Source: Thiomargarita sp. (GTDB taxonomy: Bacteria; Pseudomonadota; Gammaproteobacteria; Beggiatoales; Beggiatoaceae). From it: a stretch of DNA of 43,270 nt. The stretch is from contig DYSU01000014.1 of assembly GCA_020726335.1 (NCBI GenBank), positions 1-43,270 of the forward strand, read 5' to 3'. Both the position numbers and the translations under genes were made by a program. Below, in pieces: positions 7,685 to 15,947 of this stretch (positions within the stretch are counted from its first letter, which is position 1; the number at the start of each line of letters is the position of its first letter). Below the pieces are notes generated by a model. It was not told the origin of the DNA. It saw nothing but the letters and a program-made list of their open reading frames with translations, and did no database searches.

Positions 7685-9232
7685 CTATTCTGTTGGTGGT
7701 ATGATTTTTTCCAGCACAGCACCCAATGTTGTGCGCAAAGCATGCAAATTCTCGTCTTGTGCCAAGGTTTGTTCCGCTTGTTGTTGTTGCTGGTGCTGGT
7801 GTTGTTGTTTCAACAATACGGGCGAAATTTGGGCTTTATCCAAGGGTTGTACTTTGATATGCAATTGAATTTCATGATTAAAATACTGATTCAACGCACT
7901 GCGCAATTGTTCTTGGGGTTTGAGCAAAAAACTTTTGTCGCTGGGCAACAACAAGTGCATTTTAGGGTCTTCCCAATGGTACAACACGGCGTTGTCCGCT
8001 AATTGTTTGACCAACGCGCTTAAATTAAGCGCATTGACGATTTTTGCCCATTGTTGATTCAAATCAGCAGGCAAGGCTTCAGTGGGCAACACGGGTGCAA
8101 CCGTTTGTTTAGGCTCATTTTTTAGTGTTACGGGTTGTTCAGTTTTAAGGTGGCTGGGTTGAAAAGCCAACATGCGCAACAAAACCATGGTAAAACCCGT
8201 TTGTGCATCGGGTGACCATGACAAATCTCGCCGCCCAAGCAACGCGATTTGATACAACAACTGCACGTCTTGTGGCGATAATTGCTGGGCCAGCGCCAAA
8301 AACAACGGCTGGATTTCAAACAAACTCACACTGTCAGGCACACATTGCACCAGTGCAATGTGTTGCAATTGTGCCAGCATATCGGCTAATAAGTGATTAA
8401 AATCAGGTGTATACAAAGTCAAAGCCTGCAATTGTTGCCACAAAGCCACGCCTTGGTTGTCGGCAATCGCTTGGAGCAATTGCAAACTGGTTTCCTGCGG
8501 CAAACTGCCCAACAAACGGTGCAAATCGGCGCAGTTGATTTTACCTGCGCAAAAATTGATCGCTTGGTCAAGCAAACTCAAGCCATCACGTACACTGCCA
8601 TCGGCGGCTTTGGCCAACAACGGCAAGGCCTCGGCTTCATATTCAATCTGTTCTTGCGTTAAAATGTGGGCGAAATGCGAGGTTAATTGCGCGGGCAACA
8701 ACCGTGTTAAATTGAACTGCAAACAACGTGATAACACCGTGGCGGGTAACTTTTGCGGGTCGGTGGTGGCCAGCAAAAATTTGACGTGTTCAGGTGGCTC
8801 TTCCAACGTTTTGAGCAAGGCATTGAAACTGCTGAGCGAAAGCATATGCACTTCGTCAATCAAATACACTTTATAGCGGCCTTTGCTCGGCATGTATTGC
8901 GCGTTTTCCAGCAAGTCGCGGATGTCTTCCACTTTGGTGCGTGATGCGCCATCGACTTCAATCAGATCAATAAAACGGCCTTCATCCAATTCTTGGCAAC
9001 TCAAACATTGGCTGCAAGGGGTGGCACTCACGCCGTTTTCACAGTTCAACGCCTTGGCCAAAATGCGCGCCAATGTGGTTTTACCCACGCCGCGTGTGCC
9101 AGTGAATAAATAAGCGTGGTGCAGGCGTTGCTGGTTTAAAGCATGGCTGAGTATTTTAACCACATGTTCTTGGCCAATCATTTGGCTGAAATCACGTGGC
9201 CGCCACTTACGGGCAAGGACTTGATAACTCAT
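7685..9232 (-). CDS. dnaX: DNA polymerase III subunit tau/gamma
   Basis: Clamp-loader ATPase of the replisome; tau also joins the core polymerases and helicase. Domain I holds GTRGVGKT (Walker A), a four-cysteine zinc module (CENG...CSQCLSC), DEVHML (Walker B) and the SRC motif; domains II-III follow to about residue 370. I chose ATG 9230-9232 (MSYQVLARKWRP), the conserved family start, giving 515 residues against 643 in E. coli. Domains IV-V are shortened and include a Gln/His-rich stretch. At codons 370-372 an A AAA AAT heptamer precedes an immediate -1 frame stop, so a 372-residue gamma-like product is possible. SRP RNA and tRNA-Ser lie just upstream. Confidence 0.95.
   Translation of the reverse strand: MSYQVLARKWRPRDFSQMIGQEHVVKILSHALNQQRLHHAYLFTGTRGVGKTTLARILAKALNCENGVSATPCSQCLSCQELDEGRFIDLIEVDGASRTKVEDIRDLLENAQYMPSKGRYKVYLIDEVHMLSLSSFNALLKTLEEPPEHVKFLLATTDPQKLPATVLSRCLQFNLTRLLPAQLTSHFAHILTQEQIEYEAEALPLLAKAADGSVRDGLSLLDQAINFCAGKINCADLHRLLGSLPQETSLQLLQAIADNQGVALWQQLQALTLYTPDFNHLLADMLAQLQHIALVQCVPDSVSLFEIQPLFLALAQQLSPQDVQLLYQIALLGRRDLSWSPDAQTGFTMVLLRMLAFQPSHLKTEQPVTLKNEPKQTVAPVLPTEALPADLNQQWAKIVNALNLSALVKQLADNAVLYHWEDPKMHLLLPSDKSFLLKPQEQLRSALNQYFNHEIQLHIKVQPLDKAQISPVLLKQQHQHQQQQQAEQTLAQDENLHALRTTLGAVLEKIIPPTE
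7772..7816 (-). repeat. CAA/CAG-rich tract in dnaX
   Basis: A run of CAA, CAG and CAC codons near the 3' end of dnaX encodes a Gln/His-rich stretch (KQQHQHQQQQQAEQ). It is a flexible low-complexity linker in the tau C-terminal part and a candidate for length variation between strains. Confidence 0.6.
8115..8123 (-). promoter_or_regulatory. Candidate -1 frameshift site in dnaX
   Basis: On the coding strand the heptamer A AAA AAT (8123 to 8117) is in the frame of the classical slippery site, with AAA and AAT as codons 371-372. After a -1 slip the next codon is TGA (8117-8115), giving a product ending Leu-Lys-Lys. E. coli uses A AAA AAG followed almost at once by a -1 stop. AAT is a weaker slip codon, and the nearby downstream stem (ACGG/CCGT) is weak. 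Confidence 0.4.
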
Positions 9233-9264
9233 AATTAGAGGGCAGATCGGCAAAGGGGGGTGGC

Positions 9265-9370
9265 GAATCGCACCAGCTATATCCCGGCACCCACAGCCGT
9301 TGCTGCCGCTGCTCCCTTCCGGGCCTGACGGGGTTCACAACTTCGTGTTGCGGAAGAACCGATACGATTC
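9265..9370 (-). ncRNA. ffs: Signal recognition particle RNA, small bacterial type (4.5S)
   Basis: RNA partner of Ffh in co-translational membrane targeting. On the minus strand the conserved apical part reads GTCAGGCCCGGAAGGGAGCAGC, containing the GGAA tetraloop and asymmetric loop of the SRP domain IV helix. The flanks pair into the long terminal stem (GAATCG at 9370-9365 with CGATTC at 9270-9265). Length is about 106 bases. It lies between tRNA-Ser and dnaX on one strand, a placement also known in other gammaproteobacteria, and is probably co-transcribed from the tRNA promoter. Exact ends are approximate. Confidence 0.93.
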
Positions 9371-9380
9371 ACCATAAACT

Positions 9381-9470
9381 TGGCGGAGAGGAAGGGATTC
9401 GAACCCTTGGTACGGGTTAACGTACACACACTTTCCAGGCGTGCTCCTTCAACCGCTCGGACACCTCTCC
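9381..9470 (-). tRNA. tRNA-Ser (anticodon GGA)
   Basis: Minus-strand cloverleaf with acceptor stem GGAGAGG/CCTCTCC, D-arm GTCCGAGCGGTTGAAGGAGC, anticodon loop CTGGAAA (anticodon GGA, reading UCC/UCU), the long variable arm of class II tRNAs, and T-loop GGTTCGAATCC. The discriminator G and CCA end are encoded (9381-9384). Ten bases separate it from the SRP RNA. Confidence 0.97.
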
Positions 9471-9506
9471 ACAACAAAACCCAAGGCTTTGTCTAAGAAG
9501 GCGCGG

Positions 9507-9535
9507 ATTTTAGCAGTAATTTTAACTAAATACAA
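9507..9535 (-). promoter_or_regulatory. Promoter of tRNA-Ser / SRP RNA
   Basis: On the minus strand TTGTAT (9535-9530) and TAAAAT (9512-9507) are separated by 17 bases. A GC-rich discriminator (CCGCGCC) follows, the kind seen at stable-RNA promoters under stringent control. The predicted start is about 30 bases before the tRNA. It abuts the stop of the upstream receiver gene. Confidence 0.65.
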
Positions 9536-9540
9536 CAGCG

Positions 9541-9906
9541 TTATAATAAGTTGCTGATTTTTTGCAACAAACGGGGTAATTCAATGGGTTTGGTGTCATA
9601 ATCATCACAACCTGCGGCCAAGGCTTGTTCTCGGTCGCCCGACATCGCATGGGCGGTCAATGCAATCACAGGGATGTTACGGGTTGATTCATCCGCTTTG
9701 AGTTCTTTGGTCGCTGTCCAGCCGTCTTTAATGGGTAAACTCATGTCCATCAAAATAATATCAGGGTTTTCAATGCGTGCCATTTTCACCCCCTCTTCGC
9801 CATCGACTGCAATCACCACATCAAAATCTTTACGAGTCAAACGCCGTGACAGCATATCGCGGTTCATTTCATTATCTTCGACCAATAAAATTTTTACTTT
9901 TGCCAT
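9541..9906 (-). CDS. Single-domain CheY-like response regulator
   Basis: A lone receiver domain of 121 residues with no output domain. The phosphorylation site is D54 (DIILMDMSLP), supported by the acidic pair E10/D11, T84 (ALTAHA) and K106 (DTKPIEL). The sequence is closest in feel to receivers of multi-step phosphorelays that signal by protein contact (MNRDMLSRRL, GCDDYDTKP). No kinase is adjacent; the nearest is the NtrY-like kinase about 3 kb away. The ATG at 9904-9906 is standard. Confidence 0.88.
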   Translation of the reverse strand: MAKVKILLVEDNEMNRDMLSRRLTRKDFDVVIAVDGEEGVKMARIENPDIILMDMSLPIKDGWTATKELKADESTRNIPVIALTAHAMSGDREQALAAGCDDYDTKPIELPRLLQKISNLL

Positions 9907-10032
9907 CGTTATGCCTGCTTCTTTTTGATTGGTTGCTCATTCTAGCATTGATAACCATTGGGCTAAAGTGTTTTTTTATGCACTCAGTTAGGCTATCATG
10001 ATCTTTATTTGCAGGGAGAATTGTCAAAAATA

Positions 10033-10371
10033 ATGCCAACAAAATGGATGTCTGATTTCATCGCCCACGACGCAACGCAACACGATGTCGTGCCAGCAAA
10101 AAAACGTGCCAAGCTTAAACCCCCCAAGCGTTACAAAGTGATTTTACTCAACGACGATTACACGCCGATGGACTTTGTTTGTATTGTTTTGCAACAATTT
10201 TTTGGGTTTAATCGGCAAAAAGCAGTGTACATCATGTTGCAAGTCCACACCCAAGGAAGGGGCATTTGTGGCCTATTCAGCAAAGAAATTGCCGAAACCA
10301 AAGTGATACAAGTCAACACCTATGCCGTCCGCCACCAACACCCGCTGAAATGTATTATGGAAGAAGAATAA
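10033..10371 (+). CDS. clpS: ATP-dependent Clp protease adaptor ClpS
   Basis: Adaptor that delivers N-degron substrates to ClpAP. The ClpS fold is recognisable: the substrate pocket [12 protein letters not shown] (N40, D41, D42 and T44-P45-M46) and the downstream [10 protein letters not shown] motif with its conserved His. I chose ATG 10033 (112 aa); an upstream TTG at 10009 or the ATG at 10048 are alternatives. AGGGAG (10013-10018) lies 14 bases before, somewhat far. clpA, often the next gene, is not here: aroA follows on the opposite strand. Confidence 0.94.
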   Translation: MPTKWMSDFIAHDATQHDVVPAKKRAKLKPPKRYKVILLNDDYTPMDFVCIVLQQFFGFNRQKAVYIMLQVHTQGRGICGLFSKEIAETKVIQVNTYAVRHQHPLKCIMEEE

Positions 10372-10381
10372 ATTTCTGTGC

Positions 10382-11692
10382 TTATTGGGTGTTGTTTTCA
10401 ATCGCCAGCCCTGTTTGTTGTGCCAGCGAAACAAAATCAGGAAATGACGTGGCGACATTGGCGCAATCGGTGATGGTGATGGCCTCTTGGGCGCGCAAAC
10501 CCGCCATGGCAAACGCCATCGCAATGCGGTGGTCGCCGTGGCTGTCGATGAGGCCACCGCCCAGCGTGCCACCGTTAATGACCATGCCATCCGCCGTGGC
10601 TTGGGCGTTGATACCCAAAATTTGCAGACCATCCGCCATGGCTTGAATTCTATCGCTTTCTTTCACCCGCAGTTCAGCGGCATCGGTCAACACAGTCTGC
10701 CCTTGGGCGCAGGCCGCCGCAATAAAAATCGCAGGAAATTCATCAATCGCCAACGGCACTTGTTCGGGGGGAATGTGGATGCCGCGCAATGGTGCGTAGC
10801 GCACACGAATATCGGCCACAGGTTCACCACTGACTGCCCGCAGGTTGTGCCATTCAATGTTTGCGCCCATTTGGCGTAAAATATTGACCGCCCCGATGCG
10901 GGTGGGGTTGATGCCGACGTGTTGCAACGTGATGTCCGAATCAGGCGCAATGCTTGCGCCCACCATGAAAAAAGTGGCTGATGAAATATCCGCAGGTACA
11001 TCAATCGGTTGCGCGGTCAATGGGCCGCCGCCTCTCAGGCAAATTTTGCCGTTGTCGCTTTGCACCGCACAGCCAAAGCCACGCAACATCCGCTCGGTGT
11101 GGTCGCGGGTGGGCGCAGGCTCGGTGACGCAGGTTTGTCCTTGGGCATATAAGCCCGCCAATAACACACAGGATTTGACTTGCGCGCTGGCCATCGGCAA
11201 GCGGTAATCAATCGCTTTGAGGCCATGGCTGGGGGAAAGACGCAACGGCGGCGTGCCGTTCGCACTGGTTTGAATCTGCGCGCCCATTTGGGCTAAGGGT
11301 TCGGTCACGCGCCGCATGGGTCGTTTGGACAAAGACGCATCGCCTGTCAACGTAACGCTGAATGTTTGCCCTGCCAACAAACCGCTGAGCAAGCGCATGG
11401 ATGTGCCTGAATTGCCTAAATCCAATGGTTTTTCAGGTGCTTGCAAGCCATGTAAGCCCACGCCCTGGATTTTAACGCGGTTTTGCTGGCGTTCAATTTT
11501 GACCCCCATCGCTTGAAATGCGGCCAAAGTGGCCAAAGTGTCTTCGCCCGCCAAAAAGCCTGAAACTTGGGTAATGCCTTCGGCCAACGCCCCCAACATG
11601 ATGGCACGATGGGAAATGGATTTGTCGCCTGCCACGCGCAACGTGCCGCGCAAGCAACCGTGGGGCTTGATGATAAAAGTGGATGGCTTCAT
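10382..11692 (-). CDS. aroA: 3-phosphoshikimate 1-carboxyvinyltransferase (EPSP synthase)
   Basis: Sixth step of the shikimate pathway: joins phosphoenolpyruvate and shikimate-3-phosphate to EPSP in the cytoplasm. The 436-residue protein shows the family signatures AGDKSISHRAIMLGALAEG (residues 21-39), LGNSGTSMRLLSGLLAG, EFPAIFIAAACAQG and RVKESDRIQAMADGL. The length is typical. Its ATG overlaps the stop of the PCMT-like gene (ATGA), so the two are translationally coupled at the end of the rnr-truB-DUF4124-PCMT-aroA run. Its 3' end faces clpS with 10 bases between. Confidence 0.96.
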   Translation of the reverse strand: MKPSTFIIKPHGCLRGTLRVAGDKSISHRAIMLGALAEGITQVSGFLAGEDTLATLAAFQAMGVKIERQQNRVKIQGVGLHGLQAPEKPLDLGNSGTSMRLLSGLLAGQTFSVTLTGDASLSKRPMRRVTEPLAQMGAQIQTSANGTPPLRLSPSHGLKAIDYRLPMASAQVKSCVLLAGLYAQGQTCVTEPAPTRDHTERMLRGFGCAVQSDNGKICLRGGGPLTAQPIDVPADISSATFFMVGASIAPDSDITLQHVGINPTRIGAVNILRQMGANIEWHNLRAVSGEPVADIRVRYAPLRGIHIPPEQVPLAIDEFPAIFIAAACAQGQTVLTDAAELRVKESDRIQAMADGLQILGINAQATADGMVINGGTLGGGLIDSHGDHRIAMAFAMAGLRAQEAITITDCANVATSFPDFVSLAQQTGLAIENNTQ

Positions 11693-12348
11693 GGATGATG
11701 GTTAAAGTGGAATATGGGCGATGCGTCGCTTAAGGGCAACGCGGCGGCACAGGTTTCAAACAGGATTTCAGTTTGCCATGTGTTGTCGCTGTGGTGGCTG
11801 ATGCGACGCGCTTGCATCACAGGGGCTGAGCCGACAATCGCAAATAACCGGCCACCGAGTGCCAATTGTTCTTGACACGCTTGCGGCACATTCAGTACGG
11901 AACCTGTGAGGATGATCACATCATAGGGCGCGCCTTGTTGCCAACCTTGGTGCATATCGGCGGTTTCTAATTGCAAATTATTGATATTTAAATCGAATAG
12001 TTTTTCTGCCAGCGCGTAATTGAATTCAGCCCGTGCATCGACACTGACCACACTTTGGGCCAACTTGGCCAACAACACGCTGATATAGCCGCTGCTTGTG
12101 CCGATGACCAAGGCGCGGTCATTGGAGGTAATGGCCAACACGTCCAATGCTTTGGCCACGATTTTGGGGGCAAACATCCAACGTTGCTGACCCAAAGGGA
12201 TTTCAATGTCGGCATAGGCTAAATTTTGATAAGCGGCGGGAACAAAAATTTCACGCGGCACTTGGTATAAACAGTCTAAAACGCGGGGATTGAACACATT
12301 CCATGGGCGAATTTGTTGTTCAACCATGTTGGCATGAGATAAAACCAT
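11689..12348 (-). CDS. PCMT-family methyltransferase, divergent subfamily
   Basis: A 219-residue protein of the protein-L-isoaspartate O-methyltransferase family with a Rossmann SAM fold. Motif I is altered to VIGTSSGYISVLLA where the repair enzyme has GTGSGY. The active-site segment around the catalytic TxSxP of true Pcm is replaced by RWMFAPKIVAKAL. This matches a bacterial PCMT-like group often called Pcm whose isoaspartate repair activity is doubtful. The N-terminus (MVEQQIRPWNV) is typical of the group. AAGGAG lies about eight bases before the ATG. Coupled to aroA by a 4-base overlap. Confidence 0.8.
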   Translation of the reverse strand: MVLSHANMVEQQIRPWNVFNPRVLDCLYQVPREIFVPAAYQNLAYADIEIPLGQQRWMFAPKIVAKALDVLAITSNDRALVIGTSSGYISVLLAKLAQSVVSVDARAEFNYALAEKLFDLNINNLQLETADMHQGWQQGAPYDVIILTGSVLNVPQACQEQLALGGRLFAIVGSAPVMQARRISHHSDNTWQTEILFETCAAALPLSDASPIFHFNHHP

Positions 12349-12360
12349 CCTATCAACTCC

Positions 12361-12801
12361 TTATTCTGGGGTGTTTGCTGGGGGTTCACAAAAACGTTTG
12401 ACCGATTCTTGACTGCGGGCAATTTCTGCTTGGCGTTGTTCGTCGTTGAGAATTTGGGGTTTTCCGTTCGGGTCTGTCATCGCAACTTTTTGATTTTGTT
12501 CTAAAACAGCCAAACGTTCACGCGCCGTATCACAATTTTTTTGTTGAATTTGTTCAGGCGTGGCGGCAGGCGGGTCTTCTTGGGTTTTGTCGGCTGTTTT
12601 TTGGGCGGGTTGCTCGGTTTCTTCAGCATCGCTGGGATTGCTCGACGGCATATCAATGGTTTCATATTGAACATCGCCTGCGGGTGGATGTTGGTCAAAA
12701 TGCACCAAACCTGTGTCATCCACCCATTTATAGGCTTCTGCCCACGTTGTCGTGACAAACAATACCGCATATAACCCAATAAAATAGCGAAGATAAGGCA
12801 T
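12361..12801 (-). CDS. DUF4124 exported protein
   Basis: A 146-residue secreted or periplasmic protein. A signal peptide (about residues 1-22, ending TWAEA) is followed by the DUF4124 motif YKWVDDTGLVHFDQHPP, then a Pro/Glu/Gln-rich linker and a helical tail with two Cys (NCDTARERL, KRFCEPP) that may pair. DUF4124 proteins are common in gammaproteobacteria and have no assigned function. I chose ATG 12799-12801; a GTG four codons earlier is possible. It lies 12 bases before the PCMT-like gene on the same strand. Confidence 0.8.
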   Translation of the reverse strand: MPYLRYFIGLYAVLFVTTTWAEAYKWVDDTGLVHFDQHPPAGDVQYETIDMPSSNPSDAEETEQPAQKTADKTQEDPPAATPEQIQQKNCDTARERLAVLEQNQKVAMTDPNGKPQILNDEQRQAEIARSQESVKRFCEPPANTPE

Positions 12802-12830
12802 GATAAAACCCACCCTTGTTGGCTAAACAC

Positions 12831-12858
12831 AAGGGGTTATTCTAGCATTCAGCCCCTT
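12831..12858 (-). other. Hairpin at the truB stop codon
   Basis: On the minus strand AAGGGG (from 12858, overlapping the truB stop) pairs with CCCCTT (12836-12831) across a 16-base loop. Only a weak T-rich stretch (GTGTTT) follows, so it may be a partial terminator or processing site between truB and the DUF4124 gene. Confidence 0.25.
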
Positions 12859-13765
12859 ATAAAAACAATAAACGTTTGGGTTTAAGCTGTCCTGTGGGCA
12901 AGGCTTCGCCGATGGCAAACAACTTGTCCGCTTCATCGTGCAAGCGCAACACCCCTGTGACGGTTTGCCCTGTGTTGTCCCACAACCGCCCTTGACGCAA
13001 CGCCTGCACCGCATTGGGCGGCAATTGTAATTTAGGCCAATGCGCCAGCGCGCTGTCCAACGGCAAAAGAAAGCTGTCCAAGCCGTCCATTCCTTGCGTT
13101 GCCGCTTGTTGCAGTGTCGCCAAATCCACCATTTGCGTGAAACCCGCCACCGCCGTGCGGCGCAACATCGCCACATGTGAACCACAGCCCAAGGCTTCAC
13201 CGATGTCTTCGACCAAGGTGCGTATATAAGTGCCTTTGGAACATGCCACGGTTAAAGTCAATGTATCTGCTTGAATTTCATCTAAAATCAATTCATAAAC
13301 TGTAATGTGCCGCTCGGCGCGTTCACAATCCAATCCTTGGCGCGCCAAATGGTATAAGGGCTGGCCGTGGCGTTTTAAGGCTGAATACATCGGCGGCACT
13401 TGCCGTTGCGCGCCGCGAAAACGGTGCAACACGGTTTCGACTTGGGCGCGGCATAACGCAGGCACGGCGCGGGTTTGTATAATCTCACCTTCTTTGTCGC
13501 CCGTGCGCGTGGTTTGTCCCAGTTGCGCCACGGTTTGATAGCGTTTGTCCGCATCCAATAAATACGCAGAAATTTTAGTGGCTTCGCCCAAACAAATCGG
13601 CAACAAACCCGTGGCCAGTGGGTCTAAACTGCCTGTGTGGCCTGCTTTGTTGGCTTGAAACAGGCGTTTAACCTGTTGCAAGGCAAAATTAGAGCTGATG
13701 CCCAGCGGTTTGTCCAACAAGACCATGCCGTTGATTGCGCGGCCTTGGTTTTTTCTGCGTCCCAT
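12857..13765 (-). CDS. truB: tRNA pseudouridine(55) synthase TruB
   Basis: Isomerises U55 to pseudouridine in the T-loop of tRNAs. The 302-residue protein carries the catalytic D48 in GHTGSLDPLATG, the family start GMVLLDKPLGISS, YSALKRHGQPLY, and VACSKGTYIRTLVEDIGEAL. A C-terminal PUA-like part follows. It begins two bases after the rnr stop on the same strand. In enterics truB sits with rbfA and rpsO; here it is paired with rnr instead. Confidence 0.96.
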   Translation of the reverse strand: MGRRKNQGRAINGMVLLDKPLGISSNFALQQVKRLFQANKAGHTGSLDPLATGLLPICLGEATKISAYLLDADKRYQTVAQLGQTTRTGDKEGEIIQTRAVPALCRAQVETVLHRFRGAQRQVPPMYSALKRHGQPLYHLARQGLDCERAERHITVYELILDEIQADTLTLTVACSKGTYIRTLVEDIGEALGCGSHVAMLRRTAVAGFTQMVDLATLQQAATQGMDGLDSFLLPLDSALAHWPKLQLPPNAVQALRQGRLWDNTGQTVTGVLRLHDEADKLFAIGEALPTGQLKPKRLLFL

Positions 13766-13766
13766 G

Positions 13767-15947
13767 TCACACCAGCGTAAAATCGATTTTGCGCTCGTCC
13801 AAATTGACTTTGCTGACTTTTACTTTGAGCGTGTCAAATAAATGATAACTCTGGCCGGTGTGTTCGCCCGTCAATCGGTGTTGAATCGGGTCAAAATGAT
13901 AATAATCGTTTTTCAGCGCAGTCACATGCACCAAGCCTTCAACAAACAAACCCTCCAGCTCGACAAACAAACCAAACGACGTGACGGCCACCACCACGCC
14001 CGTGAAACTTTGCCCCACTTTGTCTTGCATGTATTCACATTTCAGCCAACTGACGACATCACGGCTGGCTTCATCAGCGCGCCGTTCAGTGTGGGAACAC
14101 TGTTCCCCCAATTCCAGCAATTGGGCATGGTTATGGCCAAAGCCATCAACCTTCTGATTTTTAAGGTAATATTTAATCGCCCTGTGCGCCAATAAATCAG
14201 GATAACGGCGAATCGGGGAAGTGAAATGCACATAATTGTCAAACGCCAAGCCAAAATGGCCTTGATTATCAGGGCTGTAGACCGCCATTTGCATACTGCG
14301 CAACAACAAAGTTTGAATCAAACGGCTGTCACTGCGGTCTTGAATTTTGTCAATCAACGCCGCGTAATGTTTGGCTTGTGGTTGGTCATCGCCGTACAAG
14401 CGCAAACCCAGCGGGTGCAAAAATTTGCGCAAATTGTCTAATTTTTCGGGCGTTGGCGGTTCATGCACCCTGAACAAAGTGGGCATTTTGCGCGCTAACA
14501 GCCAATTGGCGGCACAGACATTGGCCACCAGCATCAGTTCTTCAATCAGGCGATAGGCCTCATTGCGCACCACAGGCACAATGTTTTCGATTTTTTGATC
14601 TTTGCCAAAAATGATGTGGGTTTCGGTGGTGGCAAAATCAATCGCGCCGCGTTTTTGCCGCCGTTTGGCCAAGAGCCTATAGAGCGCGATTAAATTTTTA
14701 ATCGGCGACAACACGTTGCTGTTGACGGCATTGTCATGGCCGTCCATCACTTTGGCCACTTGTTTATACGTCAAGCGGGCAAAAGAGCGCATTACCGCTT
14801 CATAAAAAGTGCAATCGCGCACATTGCCGTGGTGGTTGATGTTCACTTCACAGACCAAACACAACCTGTCAACATGGGGATTGAGCGAACACAAGCCGTT
14901 GGATAAAATTTCAGGCAACATCGGCTCCACCCGATTGGGAAAATACACCGATGTGCCGCGCTGTTGCGCTTCTTTGTCTAACTCACTGTTTTGATTGACA
15001 TAAGTGGCAACATCGGCGATGGCCACCCACAGTTTCCAGCCTTTGCCATCGGGTTGGCAACAAACCGCATCATCAAAATCGCGTGAATCATCGCCATCAA
15101 TGGTGACCAAAGGTGTATGGCGTAAATCCACCCGCCCTTTTTTGGCTTGGCTGGATACATTGGGATTTAAGTCTTTGATTTCTTCCAATAAAGATTGCGG
15201 CCAATGGTGCGGAATGCCGTGGTCAATCAAGGCCATGTTGGTTTCCATGCCTGCGGCCATGTGTTCACCCAACACTTTGATTACTCTGCCAATGGGCGGA
15301 TAATGTTTGGTGGGGTGTTCAATGATTTTGACCAATACAATTTGCCCTTCTTGGGCTTTTTGGCGGTATTCTTTGGGAATAATCACGTTTTGGCTCAAAC
15401 GTTGGTTATTGGGTTCAACAAAGGCAACATCGCGTTGTTGAAAATAGCGGCCAACCAATTCGTGGGTGTTGCGTTGCAACACTTCCACCAACGCGCCTTC
15501 TTTGCGCCCACGTTCATCCACGCCGACAATGCGCGCCAATACGCGGTCATCGTGCATCACGCTGTTCATTTGCCGCTCGGGCAAAAATAAATCACCGCCG
15601 CCTTCATCGGGAATGAGAAAACCAAAGCCTTCTTTGTGCGCCACCACGCGGCCTTTGATTAAATCCATTTTGGCAGGCACGCCATAACTGCCGCGCCGAT
15701 TGCAAATAAGCTGGCCATCGCGTTCCATGGCGCGCAAACGGTTGCGCAAAGCGGTCAACGGGCTTTTGTCTTCATTATCCAATCCGAGAATTTTAACCAA
15801 TTCATTGATTTTTATTGGTTTATTGACTTGCGTTATACATTGCAAAATAAATTCACGACTGGCGATGGGGTTGGGGTAATTTTCTGCTTCGCGTTGGGCA
15901 AAAGGGTCTTTTGCTGTGGCTTTATTATTGTTCTTTTTCCTTGACAA
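13767..15947 (-). CDS. rnr: Ribonuclease R
   Basis: Processive 3'-5' exoribonuclease of the RNB family that degrades structured RNA. In order: N-terminal winged helix (about 25-90), cold-shock domains, the RNB catalytic domain with DGDDSRDFDDAV, the segment HFTSPIRRYPDLLAHRAI, and an S1 domain (VGQSFTGVVVAVTSFGLFVE). At 726 residues it lacks the long basic C-terminal tail of E. coli RNase R (813 aa). The start is a TTG (15947-15945), supported by AGGGAG seven bases upstream. The start codon lies within the -35 box of the divergent tRNA-Leu promoter. Confidence 0.95.
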   Translation of the reverse strand: MSRKKNNNKATAKDPFAQREAENYPNPIASREFILQCITQVNKPIKINELVKILGLDNEDKSPLTALRNRLRAMERDGQLICNRRGSYGVPAKMDLIKGRVVAHKEGFGFLIPDEGGGDLFLPERQMNSVMHDDRVLARIVGVDERGRKEGALVEVLQRNTHELVGRYFQQRDVAFVEPNNQRLSQNVIIPKEYRQKAQEGQIVLVKIIEHPTKHYPPIGRVIKVLGEHMAAGMETNMALIDHGIPHHWPQSLLEEIKDLNPNVSSQAKKGRVDLRHTPLVTIDGDDSRDFDDAVCCQPDGKGWKLWVAIADVATYVNQNSELDKEAQQRGTSVYFPNRVEPMLPEILSNGLCSLNPHVDRLCLVCEVNINHHGNVRDCTFYEAVMRSFARLTYKQVAKVMDGHDNAVNSNVLSPIKNLIALYRLLAKRRQKRGAIDFATTETHIIFGKDQKIENIVPVVRNEAYRLIEELMLVANVCAANWLLARKMPTLFRVHEPPTPEKLDNLRKFLHPLGLRLYGDDQPQAKHYAALIDKIQDRSDSRLIQTLLLRSMQMAVYSPDNQGHFGLAFDNYVHFTSPIRRYPDLLAHRAIKYYLKNQKVDGFGHNHAQLLELGEQCSHTERRADEASRDVVSWLKCEYMQDKVGQSFTGVVVAVTSFGLFVELEGLFVEGLVHVTALKNDYYHFDPIQHRLTGEHTGQSYHLFDTLKVKVSKVNLDERKIDFTLV

